NCBI GenBank assembly: GCA_031539425.1
Contig: JAVKLI010000048.1
Span: forward strand, 1 to 46,987
Length of the DNA stretch: 46,987 bases
Direction: 5' to 3'
DNA from: UBA4416 sp031539425
GTDB taxonomy: Bacteria; Bacteroidota; Bacteroidia; B-17B0; Aurantibacillaceae
Part shown: positions 19,623-27,460 of the stretch, one piece after another
Position numbering within the stretch: position 1 is the stretch's first letter
Layout of the letters: every line of letters starts with the position of its first letter
The notes under the pieces: generated by a model
What the model was told of the DNA's origin: nothing
Seen by the model: only the letters and a program-made list of their open reading frames with translations
Database searches by the model: none
Program-made: the position numbers and the translations under genes

Positions 19623-20204
19623 ATGAGTGATTTTTCAAACGGAACCCTACAATTTAATCAAGCTACAAGGCAAAGCCTTGCCTTTAGTAATGAAGCAATG
19701 AAGGAAGTGAAAGAATTACTATCTCATTACCCTTCAGATAAAAGTAAATCGGCACTAATACCTATTTTACATATAGCCCAATCCGAATTTGACGGCTGGC
19801 TTAGCCCAGAGGCTATGGATTATGTAGCCTCTTTACTTAACATTTCAAGTATTGAAGTGTTTGAAGTAGCATCATTTTACACCATGTTTAATTTAAAACC
19901 CGTAGGTAATTGCTTGCTAGAAGTTTGCCAAACAAGCTCGTGCTGGCTTAAAGGTTCAGACAATGCTTTAAAATACTTAGAGCAAAAACTAGGAATAAAA
20001 CCAGGTGAAACTACAGCAGATGGTTTTTTTACTTTAAAAACCGTTGAGTGCTTAGGCTCTTGTGGTACTGCCCCAATGATGCAATGCGGTGCCGCTTTTC
20101 ATGAAAATTTAAATGAAGATAAACTAGACGAAATTATAGAAACGTATCAAGCAAAAGGTAAACGAACTTTTTACACCGATTTACAAGCCAAACACACTAA
20201 GTAA
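19623..20204 (+). CDS. nuoE: NADH-quinone oxidoreductase subunit E
   Basis: A thioredoxin-like [2Fe-2S] protein of the NADH-dehydrogenase module, 193 residues. The cluster ligands appear as C102 and C107 (CQTSSC) and C143 and C147 (ECLGSCG), the spacing seen in NuoE. The N-terminal helical half includes SPEAMDYVASLLNI. Normally nuoF, the NADH- and FMN-binding partner, follows directly. Here the next gene is an M16 protease about 200 bases away, so nuoF and the later subunits are not in this window. Confidence 0.95.
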   Translation: MSDFSNGTLQFNQATRQSLAFSNEAMKEVKELLSHYPSDKSKSALIPILHIAQSEFDGWLSPEAMDYVASLLNISSIEVFEVASFYTMFNLKPVGNCLLEVCQTSSCWLKGSDNALKYLEQKLGIKPGETTADGFFTLKTVECLGSCGTAPMMQCGAAFHENLNEDKLDEIIETYQAKGKRTFYTDLQAKHTK

Positions 20205-20344
20205 TTATAGCCTACTATAAGTTTATAAAAATTACTATTAAAACTTTAATTGTAACTACAATACTTTAAAAAGATTGTAAAAAAAAATACAATTAAACTT
20301 AACATTTATTATAAACAATTCCATTTAACATTGTAATAATAATA

Positions 20345-20352
20345 TACTTTTG
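20345..20352 (+). promoter_or_regulatory. -7 promoter element upstream of the M16 protease gene
   Basis: TACTTTTG matches TAnnTTTG about 50 bases before the ATG, inside the 198-base gap after nuoE. No TTTG is seen at the ideal distance. It suggests that the protease and porQ have their own promoter, separate from the nuo operon. Confidence 0.4.
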
Positions 20353-20402
20353 GTATTTTACAACAAAAATTAAAGCTGTAAAACAAATTATTTAATTAAA
20401 AC

Positions 20403-23330
20403 ATGAAAAATCATCTAAAACAAATCAATTACACTTTAGCCTTAATAGCTATTATATTAATTAGTTTTACAAGCTGCACAACAAACAAAAGTGGTAAAGT
20501 AGAAACCGTTGCTAACGACCCATTAAAAGTAAAAATATACACTTTAAAAAATGGTTTAAAAGTGTATTTAAGTGTGTACAAAAACGAACCTCGCATTCAA
20601 ACCATGATAGCCGTAAAAGCAGGTAGTAAAAACGACCCCGCCCAGGCAACAGGTTTAGCACACTATTTAGAGCACATGTTATTTAAAGGTACTGATAAAT
20701 TTGGTAGTTTAGATTTTCAAAAAGAAAGCGTTGAAATATCTAAAATTGAAGATTTATTTGAACTATACAGAAGCACAACAGATGAAGCAAAACGTAAAGA
20801 ACTTTACCACCACATAGATAGTATCTCTGGAGTAGCAGCAAAATATGCCATTGCAAACGAATATGATAAATTACTTTCAGGAATAGGAGCTAAAGGCACT
20901 AATGCATTTACCTCAAATGATAATACCTGTTATGTAAACGATATACCGAGTAACCAAATTGATAATTGGTTAAATGTAGAAGCAGAAAGGTTTAGAAAAC
21001 CAGTGCTAAGGTTATTTCACACTGAATTAGAGGCAGTATATGAAGAAAAAAACAGAGGCTTAGATAATGACGGATGGAAAGTTTGGGAAGCTTTATTTGC
21101 AGGCTTATTTCAAAAGCATACTTACGGAACTCAAACAACTATCGGTACTATAGAACATCTTAAAAATCCTTCAATGAAAGAAATTATGAAATATTATAAC
21201 GCCTATTATGTACCTAATAATATGGCCATATTTATGAGTGGTGATTTTGATCCAGATAAAGTAATAAAGCAAATAGAAGCAAAGTTTAGTTACATGAATC
21301 CACAAACAGTACCTTCTTTTAGCTTTGAACAAGAAGCCCCTATAACTCAAAAAATTATTAAAGAAGTATATGGTCCAAATGCCTCTAATCTTATGTTAGC
21401 ATGGAGAACAAAAGGTGCCAATTCAAAAGATGCAGATATGTTAGACGTAATAAATCAAATACTATGTAATGGTAAAGCTGGGTTGTTAGATAAAAACTTA
21501 AATCAAAAACAAATCGTATTAAGTAGCGGAGATTATGTGGAGATGATGAAAGATTATGGTACATTTATTTTATATGGAGAGCCAAAACAAAATCAAACAT
21601 TAGAAGATGTTGAAAAATTATTACTTAATCAAATTGATAGTTTAAAGGCAGGCGCTTTCCCTGAGTGGTTGTTAAGCGCTGTAATTACCGATTTAAAACT
21701 TCGTAAAACTAAACAAATGGAAAATAACTACAGCAGGGTTAGTATGATGATGAATTCATTTGTAAATGATACCCCTTGGGATCATATCGTTAATACCTTA
21801 GATAGATATTCTAAAATAACCAAACAAGATGTTATTAATTTTGCCAAAGAAACATTTAATAACAATAACTATTGTATTGTATACAAAAGAGTAGGGGAGG
21901 ACAAGTCAGTACAAAAAGTAACCAAGCCAACTATTACCCCAGTACAAATTAATCGAAATGATCAATCAGAATTTGTAAAATCTACCTTATCAAATACACC
22001 AACAACCATTGAACCAAAGTTTATTAATTATGAGCAAGACATCATAAAATCTAATTTAAAAAATAATGTAACCTTACTTTACAACCAAAATACAGAAAAC
22101 GAATTGTTTTCATTGAGATATGTATTTGAAATGGGCTCTAACCATAACAAAATGCTACCTATAGCTGTTGAGTATGTACCATATTTGGGCACAACATCAT
22201 TAACTTTAGCTCAAATTCAACAAGAGTTTTATAAAATAGGGTGCGAATATAACGTGTATGCTTCAGAAGACCAGGTGTGGGTATCATTATCTGGTTTAAA
22301 TGAAAACCTTGATAAAGCATCACAATTATTTGAAAACTTATTTAAAAACCCTCAAGTTGAACCAATAACTTTAAAAAATTTAACAGAAGATATTATCAAA
22401 AAAAGAGAAGATGCCAAAAAAGAAAAAAGCAACATACTTCAAGATAAAATGGTTGAATATGCTAAGTATGGGCCAAAAAATGCCTCTACTAATATCTTAA
22501 CAAACATAGAATTAGCAGCCTTATCAACCGATCAAATAAAAAATTGTTTAATAAATTTAATGACTTATAATCATAAGGTTTTATATTATGGCCCGTCATC
22601 TAAAGAGGGGGTTGAAAAATTAATTAATAACAATCATATTGCAGATTTTACAGGTACTAAGCCAGTACCAATGGCTGCAAATTATGAATTACAGAAATTT
22701 AACAACATCATTTATTTTGTGCCTTATGATATGAAACAAACAGAAGTGGTGATGTTATCAAGTGGAGATAAATTTGACTTAACACAAAAACCAATTATTA
22801 ATTTGTATAACGCCTATTTTGGAGGTGATATGAGTTCTGTGGTGTTTCAAGAATTAAGAGAATCTAAAGCACTTGCTTATTCATGTTATTCTCAATATTC
22901 TCCACCTTACAAACCTGATAATTCTTATTATAATTTTTCATACATAGGTGCTCAAGCAGATAAGTTAAGCGATGCTATTGAAGGTATGAGTAAATTGTTA
23001 AATGATTTGCCAAAATCTGATTTGTCGTTTACTAATGCAAAAAAATCTATTTTACAAAGAATAAGTACTGAAAGAATAACCAAAATGGATATGCTATTTA
23101 ATTATTTAAAAGCAGAAAAATTTAATTTAAAGCATGATATTAGACAAACTGTATTTGAAAAAGTGCCAGCATTAAAATTTGAAGATGTGAAAAACTTTCA
23201 AAGTGCTAAAATTAAAAATAAGCCATTCGCATTACTTTTAATAGGTAACAAAAGCTTAATTGATTTTAAAGCGCTACAAAAATACGGTACTGTAAAAGAA
23301 CTAACCTTAAAAGAAATTTTTGGTTATTAA
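20403..23330 (+). CDS. M16-family zinc metalloprotease lipoprotein (pitrilysin type)
   Basis: A 975-residue inverzincin. The inverted zinc motif HxxEH is H87-Y-L-E90-H91, followed by the third ligand region ELEAVYEEKNR at about 210-220. The N-terminal half is thus a catalytic M16 core, and the C-terminal half (about 550-975) is the catalytically inactive M16-like repeat. A lipoprotein signal is visible, with SCTT after the hydrophobic core (cysteine 25), so the protein is probably attached to a membrane in the envelope. The family degrades peptides or small proteins; the natural substrate is unknown. It is followed 22 bases later by porQ. Confidence 0.9.
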   Translation: MKNHLKQINYTLALIAIILISFTSCTTNKSGKVETVANDPLKVKIYTLKNGLKVYLSVYKNEPRIQTMIAVKAGSKNDPAQATGLAHYLEHMLFKGTDKFGSLDFQKESVEISKIEDLFELYRSTTDEAKRKELYHHIDSISGVAAKYAIANEYDKLLSGIGAKGTNAFTSNDNTCYVNDIPSNQIDNWLNVEAERFRKPVLRLFHTELEAVYEEKNRGLDNDGWKVWEALFAGLFQKHTYGTQTTIGTIEHLKNPSMKEIMKYYNAYYVPNNMAIFMSGDFDPDKVIKQIEAKFSYMNPQTVPSFSFEQEAPITQKIIKEVYGPNASNLMLAWRTKGANSKDADMLDVINQILCNGKAGLLDKNLNQKQIVLSSGDYVEMMKDYGTFILYGEPKQNQTLEDVEKLLLNQIDSLKAGAFPEWLLSAVITDLKLRKTKQMENNYSRVSMMMNSFVNDTPWDHIVNTLDRYSKITKQDVINFAKETFNNNNYCIVYKRVGEDKSVQKVTKPTITPVQINRNDQSEFVKSTLSNTPTTIEPKFINYEQDIIKSNLKNNVTLLYNQNTENELFSLRYVFEMGSNHNKMLPIAVEYVPYLGTTSLTLAQIQQEFYKIGCEYNVYASEDQVWVSLSGLNENLDKASQLFENLFKNPQVEPITLKNLTEDIIKKREDAKKEKSNILQDKMVEYAKYGPKNASTNILTNIELAALSTDQIKNCLINLMTYNHKVLYYGPSSKEGVEKLINNNHIADFTGTKPVPMAANYELQKFNNIIYFVPYDMKQTEVVMLSSGDKFDLTQKPIINLYNAYFGGDMSSVVFQELRESKALAYSCYSQYSPPYKPDNSYYNFSYIGAQADKLSDAIEGMSKLLNDLPKSDLSFTNAKKSILQRISTERITKMDMLFNYLKAEKFNLKHDIRQTVFEKVPALKFEDVKNFQSAKIKNKPFALLLIGNKSLIDFKALQKYGTVKELTLKEIFGY

Positions 23331-23352
23331 TTAGCTATAATTTATTTTAAAA

Positions 23353-24399
23353 ATGAGTGTATTTAAAAAAATTCTCTTAAGTGTATTCATTTGTGCTGCT
23401 TATGCACAGTTAGCAGGTAACAAAATTTACCCTATATTAGAATTACCATTTGCTACAAGAAGTATAGGCATGGGAGGCAATAACATTAGTATGTGGGGTG
23501 ATGATGCAAATATGGCCTTAAATAATCCGGCTTTATTAAATACAGAATGTAGCAAACAAATATTTTTTAATTTTTTTAATTTAGCAGGGAGCATCAATTC
23601 TAATAATATTGGGTATTCACATTCATTTGAAAAGTATGGCTCTTTTATGCTTCATTTAAATAATATCAATTATGGAAAAATTGACGAAAGAAATGAATTT
23701 GACCAACTTGTAGGAACTTTTTCTGCCAATGATTATCTATTAACTTTGAGTTATGCAAAAAAACTTCAAGATAAATTATCAATAGGTGTTGCTTTAAAAT
23801 CACTTGTATCTCAGTATCACAATTACACTTATTATGGTGCAATTATAGATGCAGGCCTTACGTACCATAATCAAAAAGAATTAGTAATGAGTATTGTTGC
23901 TAAAAATTTTGGCATGGTGTGGAATCGGTTTTCATCTAAATCTTCAAGTAACGAAACCAATTCTAACGTACAAGTATCTATCAGTAAAAAATTACCACAT
24001 GCACCATTTAGACTTATATGTACTTATGATCAATTATTGAATTGGGATTTAAGCTATTCAAGCTCATTAACTCAAGCATATTATACTGATCCGTTTACCA
24101 AAGTAGTAAATCAACCATCTGCTAGTTCGGTGTTTTTTGATAATTTATTCAAACATCTTATTATTGGAACAGAAATTGGTTTTACAAAAAATTTCCATAT
24201 TAATGTAGCTTATAGCTATCGCAAAAGCTCAGAGATGGCATTAAGTGATTACAAAGCTATTAATGGATTATCATTTGGATTGGGGCTACAAATTAAAAAA
24301 ATCCATTTTGAATATGCATTTTCTCAACAGAGTATATCAAGCAGCATACACTCAGTGGGATTAAAAACAAGTTTAAATTATTTTATTAAGTCAAATTAA
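23353..24399 (+). CDS. porQ: Type IX secretion system protein PorQ
   Basis: 348 residues with a signal peptide ending near AYA. The mature N-terminus reads PFATRSIGMGGNNISMWGDD and continues into NPALL, the pattern of PorV/PorQ-type outer-membrane barrels. PorQ takes part in type IX export and surface attachment in Bacteroidota. The C-terminal half is alternating strands. Length agrees with PorQ (about 340), not with the longer PorV. The assignment rests on N-terminal pattern and length, with no other por genes nearby. Confidence 0.82.
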   Translation: MSVFKKILLSVFICAAYAQLAGNKIYPILELPFATRSIGMGGNNISMWGDDANMALNNPALLNTECSKQIFFNFFNLAGSINSNNIGYSHSFEKYGSFMLHLNNINYGKIDERNEFDQLVGTFSANDYLLTLSYAKKLQDKLSIGVALKSLVSQYHNYTYYGAIIDAGLTYHNQKELVMSIVAKNFGMVWNRFSSKSSSNETNSNVQVSISKKLPHAPFRLICTYDQLLNWDLSYSSSLTQAYYTDPFTKVVNQPSASSVFFDNLFKHLIIGTEIGFTKNFHINVAYSYRKSSEMALSDYKAINGLSFGLGLQIKKIHFEYAFSQQSISSSIHSVGLKTSLNYFIKSN

Positions 24400-24431
24400 T
24401 TGTTTTTTCAAAAATTAATTTGGTGTTTTTT
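24392..24431 (+). terminator. Hairpin terminator after porQ
   Basis: A perfect 10-base inverted repeat, CAAATTAATT (24392-24401) and AATTAATTTG (24413-24422), with an 11-base T/A-rich loop, includes the porQ stop codon and is followed by a T-rich stretch. The stem is AT-only at its core, so strength is uncertain. Confidence 0.5.
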
Positions 24432-24521
24432 ACCAATAATGTCCTAAATAAATAAAATAACTTATCACAAAATAAACACCCTTTTTTGTCTGTTCATTTG
24501 GTTTCTGTTAGCGGGTGTTGT

Positions 24522-26000
24522 CTAGTTGAGTAATATTTCTTCTATCTCTTCACTTGCTTTTTTGAGCAAGTTTTTTGTTTTGTCTTTTAAGGCTTGGGCT
24601 TTGTTTCTTATGTTGGTAATATACTCGGCTATTTCTTTTTGTTTGGCAAGGGGTGGAACTGGGATTGGTAAATTAAAATACTCGCCTAAAATCAAATTCT
24701 TAATGCCGTTTGTCTGGCTTTGCATAACATCTGTAATTTTGATATTATGTAGAGTTTTTAGATAATTGAAAACATAATCAGCAAGTACAATTGTTTCATC
24801 AACTCTAATTTTTTGAACAAAATTGCTAAATCCCAATGAATTTTCACTAATTAAGTCACTTGTTAAAATTGCTACTCTTCCAACAGGTTGCTTTTCGCTT
24901 CCGCCTGACTTTTCGATAAGTAAGTCATTTGGTTGAACATCTAATAATTTATATTTTAGTTTGTCAACAAGTCTAAATTTCGCCCTGCTTCCGTCAATTT
25001 TCAAGTTAATTTTATTATCAAATTCAGTTGCTCTAATTACTAAACATCTTACAAATTCTTCATCATTAAACTTTTCTTTATCATCAAAACCCCAATCACC
25101 TGCATTACTTAAAACGATAGTAGATTTTAAAGATTGGTGTTTGAATTTTGTTTTGTAAATACTTTGTATTAATTCTTTGCAAAGCAAAGAATATAATTTT
25201 GGGTCAAATCTTCCGCCTGAAATTTCTTTTATACTTGTAGTAAAAATTCTATTCTTCAAAGTATTCTCAACTGGAATTGGTAAACTTATTCCCAACTCTT
25301 TCAACAAATAATCATCAATACTTGAAAGCAGTTTTTCTGCTTCGGCTTCGTTGGTTTGTTTGTGTAGAAAATAATTTTTAATAAGATTTGAAACGGGTTC
25401 TCTTTTGTTGTTTTCAAGAGGAAATGGAATTATAGTTTCTTCAAAAGAACTTTTATCTACCCTTCTTCTTCCTGTGCTTCCTGTTACTTTGCCCTCTATT
25501 TGGTTATAAACATAACTAGAAAGTAAATTGGCTAATAAGTAATGATTGTCTACATTTTTTCCTTTAACAATATAAAACTCTGTGGAAGTAAATGCAAATT
25601 CATAACCTTTTAAATCATCAGTGAGAATTATTTTTTTATTAAATACACTTGGCTCTATTCTTGCATACAACAAGTCATTTGGATATATAATGTTTCTACC
25701 TTTTACTTCTTTATAAGGTCTCAAAATCACTTCCATAACAGATTTAGAATGTTCATCAGTTTGAGGCATTCCTACATACGGCACTAAATCATCATCTTCA
25801 AACTTTGGTTTTTGCCTCAATGGATTTATTTCAGCAATTTCTTTAAGTTTTTTAGAGAATGCTAATTTCTTTGGCTTATTTTTATAATGTAATGGACTAA
25901 GAGAATTCTCCAATTTACTTTTTTGCAAAATGAACATTCTACTTGTCAGAACAGGATTTTTAAGATTATAAGATGAACAAGATTTTTTTTCGCTATTCAT
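24522..26000 (-). CDS. hsdS: Type I restriction specificity subunit (HsdS)
   Basis: HsdS recognises the bipartite DNA target for a methyltransferase complex. The 492 residues contain two target-recognition domains (about 45-215 and 245-430), each followed by a long helix. The central helix is TNEAEAEKLLSSIDDYLLKE, and the C-terminal helix follows the typical block LPIPVPPLAKQKEIAEYI. Short sequences before the second helix (FNLPIPVPPL) are characteristic. It is the last gene of a four-gene operon and lies 3 bases after the GxxExxY gene. The 26 residues before the first domain are poorly conserved and the start could be internal. No promoter-like or invertible repeats are visible inside it. 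Confidence 0.88.
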   Translation of the reverse strand: MNSEKKSCSSYNLKNPVLTSRMFILQKSKLENSLSPLHYKNKPKKLAFSKKLKEIAEINPLRQKPKFEDDDLVPYVGMPQTDEHSKSVMEVILRPYKEVKGRNIIYPNDLLYARIEPSVFNKKIILTDDLKGYEFAFTSTEFYIVKGKNVDNHYLLANLLSSYVYNQIEGKVTGSTGRRRVDKSSFEETIIPFPLENNKREPVSNLIKNYFLHKQTNEAEAEKLLSSIDDYLLKELGISLPIPVENTLKNRIFTTSIKEISGGRFDPKLYSLLCKELIQSIYKTKFKHQSLKSTIVLSNAGDWGFDDKEKFNDEEFVRCLVIRATEFDNKINLKIDGSRAKFRLVDKLKYKLLDVQPNDLLIEKSGGSEKQPVGRVAILTSDLISENSLGFSNFVQKIRVDETIVLADYVFNYLKTLHNIKITDVMQSQTNGIKNLILGEYFNLPIPVPPLAKQKEIAEYITNIRNKAQALKDKTKNLLKKASEEIEEILLN

Positions 26001-26003
26001 ACT

Positions 26004-26447
26004 TTATTTACTATTATCCTGTTTATCATTAAATCCTGTAATCCTGTTCTGACTATTTCCTAATTTCTTATTATACACACGATTAAATTCTAGACTTAAA
26101 CCTCCAAAGTTTATAAGTAAACCATCTGCAATATGGTAAGCTTCACAATAATTTATTGCTTGGGCTTTATGTACCGCCTCTAATTTTTCAAGTGCTTTTA
26201 GTTCTACCATTACAACATCTTCTACAAAAAAGTCAACTCGCCTAGTACCAATATCAACACTTTCATAAAAAATTGGCATTTCCATTTCTCTCTTAAATCC
26301 TAACCCTTGTGTTTGCAATTCTATAGTCAAAGCTCTTTGATAAATTACTTCCTGAAATCCATTGCCTAGTGTGTTATGGATTTTCATTGCACATCCAATT
26401 ATTTTATGTGTAATTTTATCAACTTGTTCTTTATTTATCTTGTCCAT
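26004..26447 (-). CDS. GxxExxY-family protein (nuclease-like)
   Basis: A 147-residue protein with the family signature G30-x-x-E33-x-x-Y36 (GNGFQEVIY). A PD-(D/E)xK-like core follows: D72 in RRVDFFVED and E82-x-K84 in MVELKALE. This small family is widespread in Bacteroidota and is often found near mobile or accessory DNA; its function is not established, though the residues suggest a nuclease fold. It lies between the RhuM and hsdS genes with gaps of 3 bases, so it is translated as part of the restriction-modification operon. A nuclease role is inference only. Confidence 0.85.
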   Translation of the reverse strand: MDKINKEQVDKITHKIIGCAMKIHNTLGNGFQEVIYQRALTIELQTQGLGFKREMEMPIFYESVDIGTRRVDFFVEDVVMVELKALEKLEAVHKAQAINYCEAYHIADGLLINFGGLSLEFNRVYNKKLGNSQNRITGFNDKQDNSK

Positions 26448-26450
26448 CTT

Positions 26451-27458
26451 TTAATCTTGATTATCATTTAATTTTTTAATCGTGTTCAGACTCTTTTCTA
26501 TTTGTTTTACAAAGTGTTTTTCTCCTTCGGATAGTTCGTTTTTGGTTTTCTCTTTGTATTTTTCATATTCGTCATTTGCTTTTTTTAATGCCTGTGCATG
26601 GCTCACTGTTCCTGCATTTTGTAAAATATTATTGCCTGTCATTCTCACAAAATCGTCTAAGCGTTCTATCCAATCTTTCATATACATTGGCTTGCGGTTC
26701 AATGCTTGTAATTCGGCTAACTCTAAGTAAGCAGTTACCATTCTGTTCAGCACATTCAGTTCGTTTTCGTTCAAATAGTTTTTAGCTATTTCGGTTTCCT
26801 GTTTTGTGGGCTTGCTTCCTGTAATATGGGTTAAACCAAGATTTGGCTTTTTTGCATCAATGCGTTGGTAAATAATTTCGGCTGCTGTATGTCCGTGTGC
26901 TGCCCAGTGCATTTTATTTTGCACGGTTTGAAAGAACTGAATGGATATTTCTAACTTGGCATCATAGTCAATACTGGTAGCGTAAATATCTAATACCTTT
27001 CTCCAAAATACTTTTTCGGAAGAACGTATATCACGAATACGTGCCAATAATTCTTCAAAATAATTACCGCTACCTGCTTGTTTTAGCAGGTCATCGTTCA
27101 TTGTAAATCCTTTTACAATGTATTCTCTTAATCGTGCTGTTGCCCATTGGCGAAACTTTGTTCCCTGTTGGCTTTTTACTCGGTAGCCTACTGAAATTAT
27201 TACGTCAAGGTTGTAGTAATTGGTTTCATAAGTTTTGCCATCATTGGCAGTTGTTCGGAAATTCCGAACAACTGAATACTCAACCAATTCTCCCTCCTCA
27301 AAAATATTTTTGATATGTTCGCTAATGGTAGCTTTTGATTTTTGAAAAAGTTCGCATAACTGGGCTTGTGTTAACCAAACGGTTTCATCTTCTAAACGGG
27401 TTTCAATTTTTGTATTACCGTCTTCGGTTTGGTAAATAATTATTTTTGTATTTTCCAT
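26451..27458 (-). CDS. rhuM: RhuM-family protein
   Basis: 335 residues matching RhuM, named from Salmonella pathogenicity island 3 and common in accessory islands. The N-terminal half begins with the typical VWLTQAQLCELF helix-turn-helix-like segment (about 28-55), then VVRNFRTTANDGKTY and the YNLDVIISVGYRV block. The helical C-terminal half contains LNRMVTAYLELAELQA. Biochemical function is unknown; the N-terminal part resembles DNA-binding domains. RhuM genes frequently sit inside type I restriction operons, as here, 2 bases after the methyltransferase gene. The family call is firm, the role is not. Confidence 0.87.
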   Translation of the reverse strand: MENTKIIIYQTEDGNTKIETRLEDETVWLTQAQLCELFQKSKATISEHIKNIFEEGELVEYSVVRNFRTTANDGKTYETNYYNLDVIISVGYRVKSQQGTKFRQWATARLREYIVKGFTMNDDLLKQAGSGNYFEELLARIRDIRSSEKVFWRKVLDIYATSIDYDAKLEISIQFFQTVQNKMHWAAHGHTAAEIIYQRIDAKKPNLGLTHITGSKPTKQETEIAKNYLNENELNVLNRMVTAYLELAELQALNRKPMYMKDWIERLDDFVRMTGNNILQNAGTVSHAQALKKANDEYEKYKEKTKNELSEGEKHFVKQIEKSLNTIKKLNDNQD

Positions 27459-27460
27459 TT

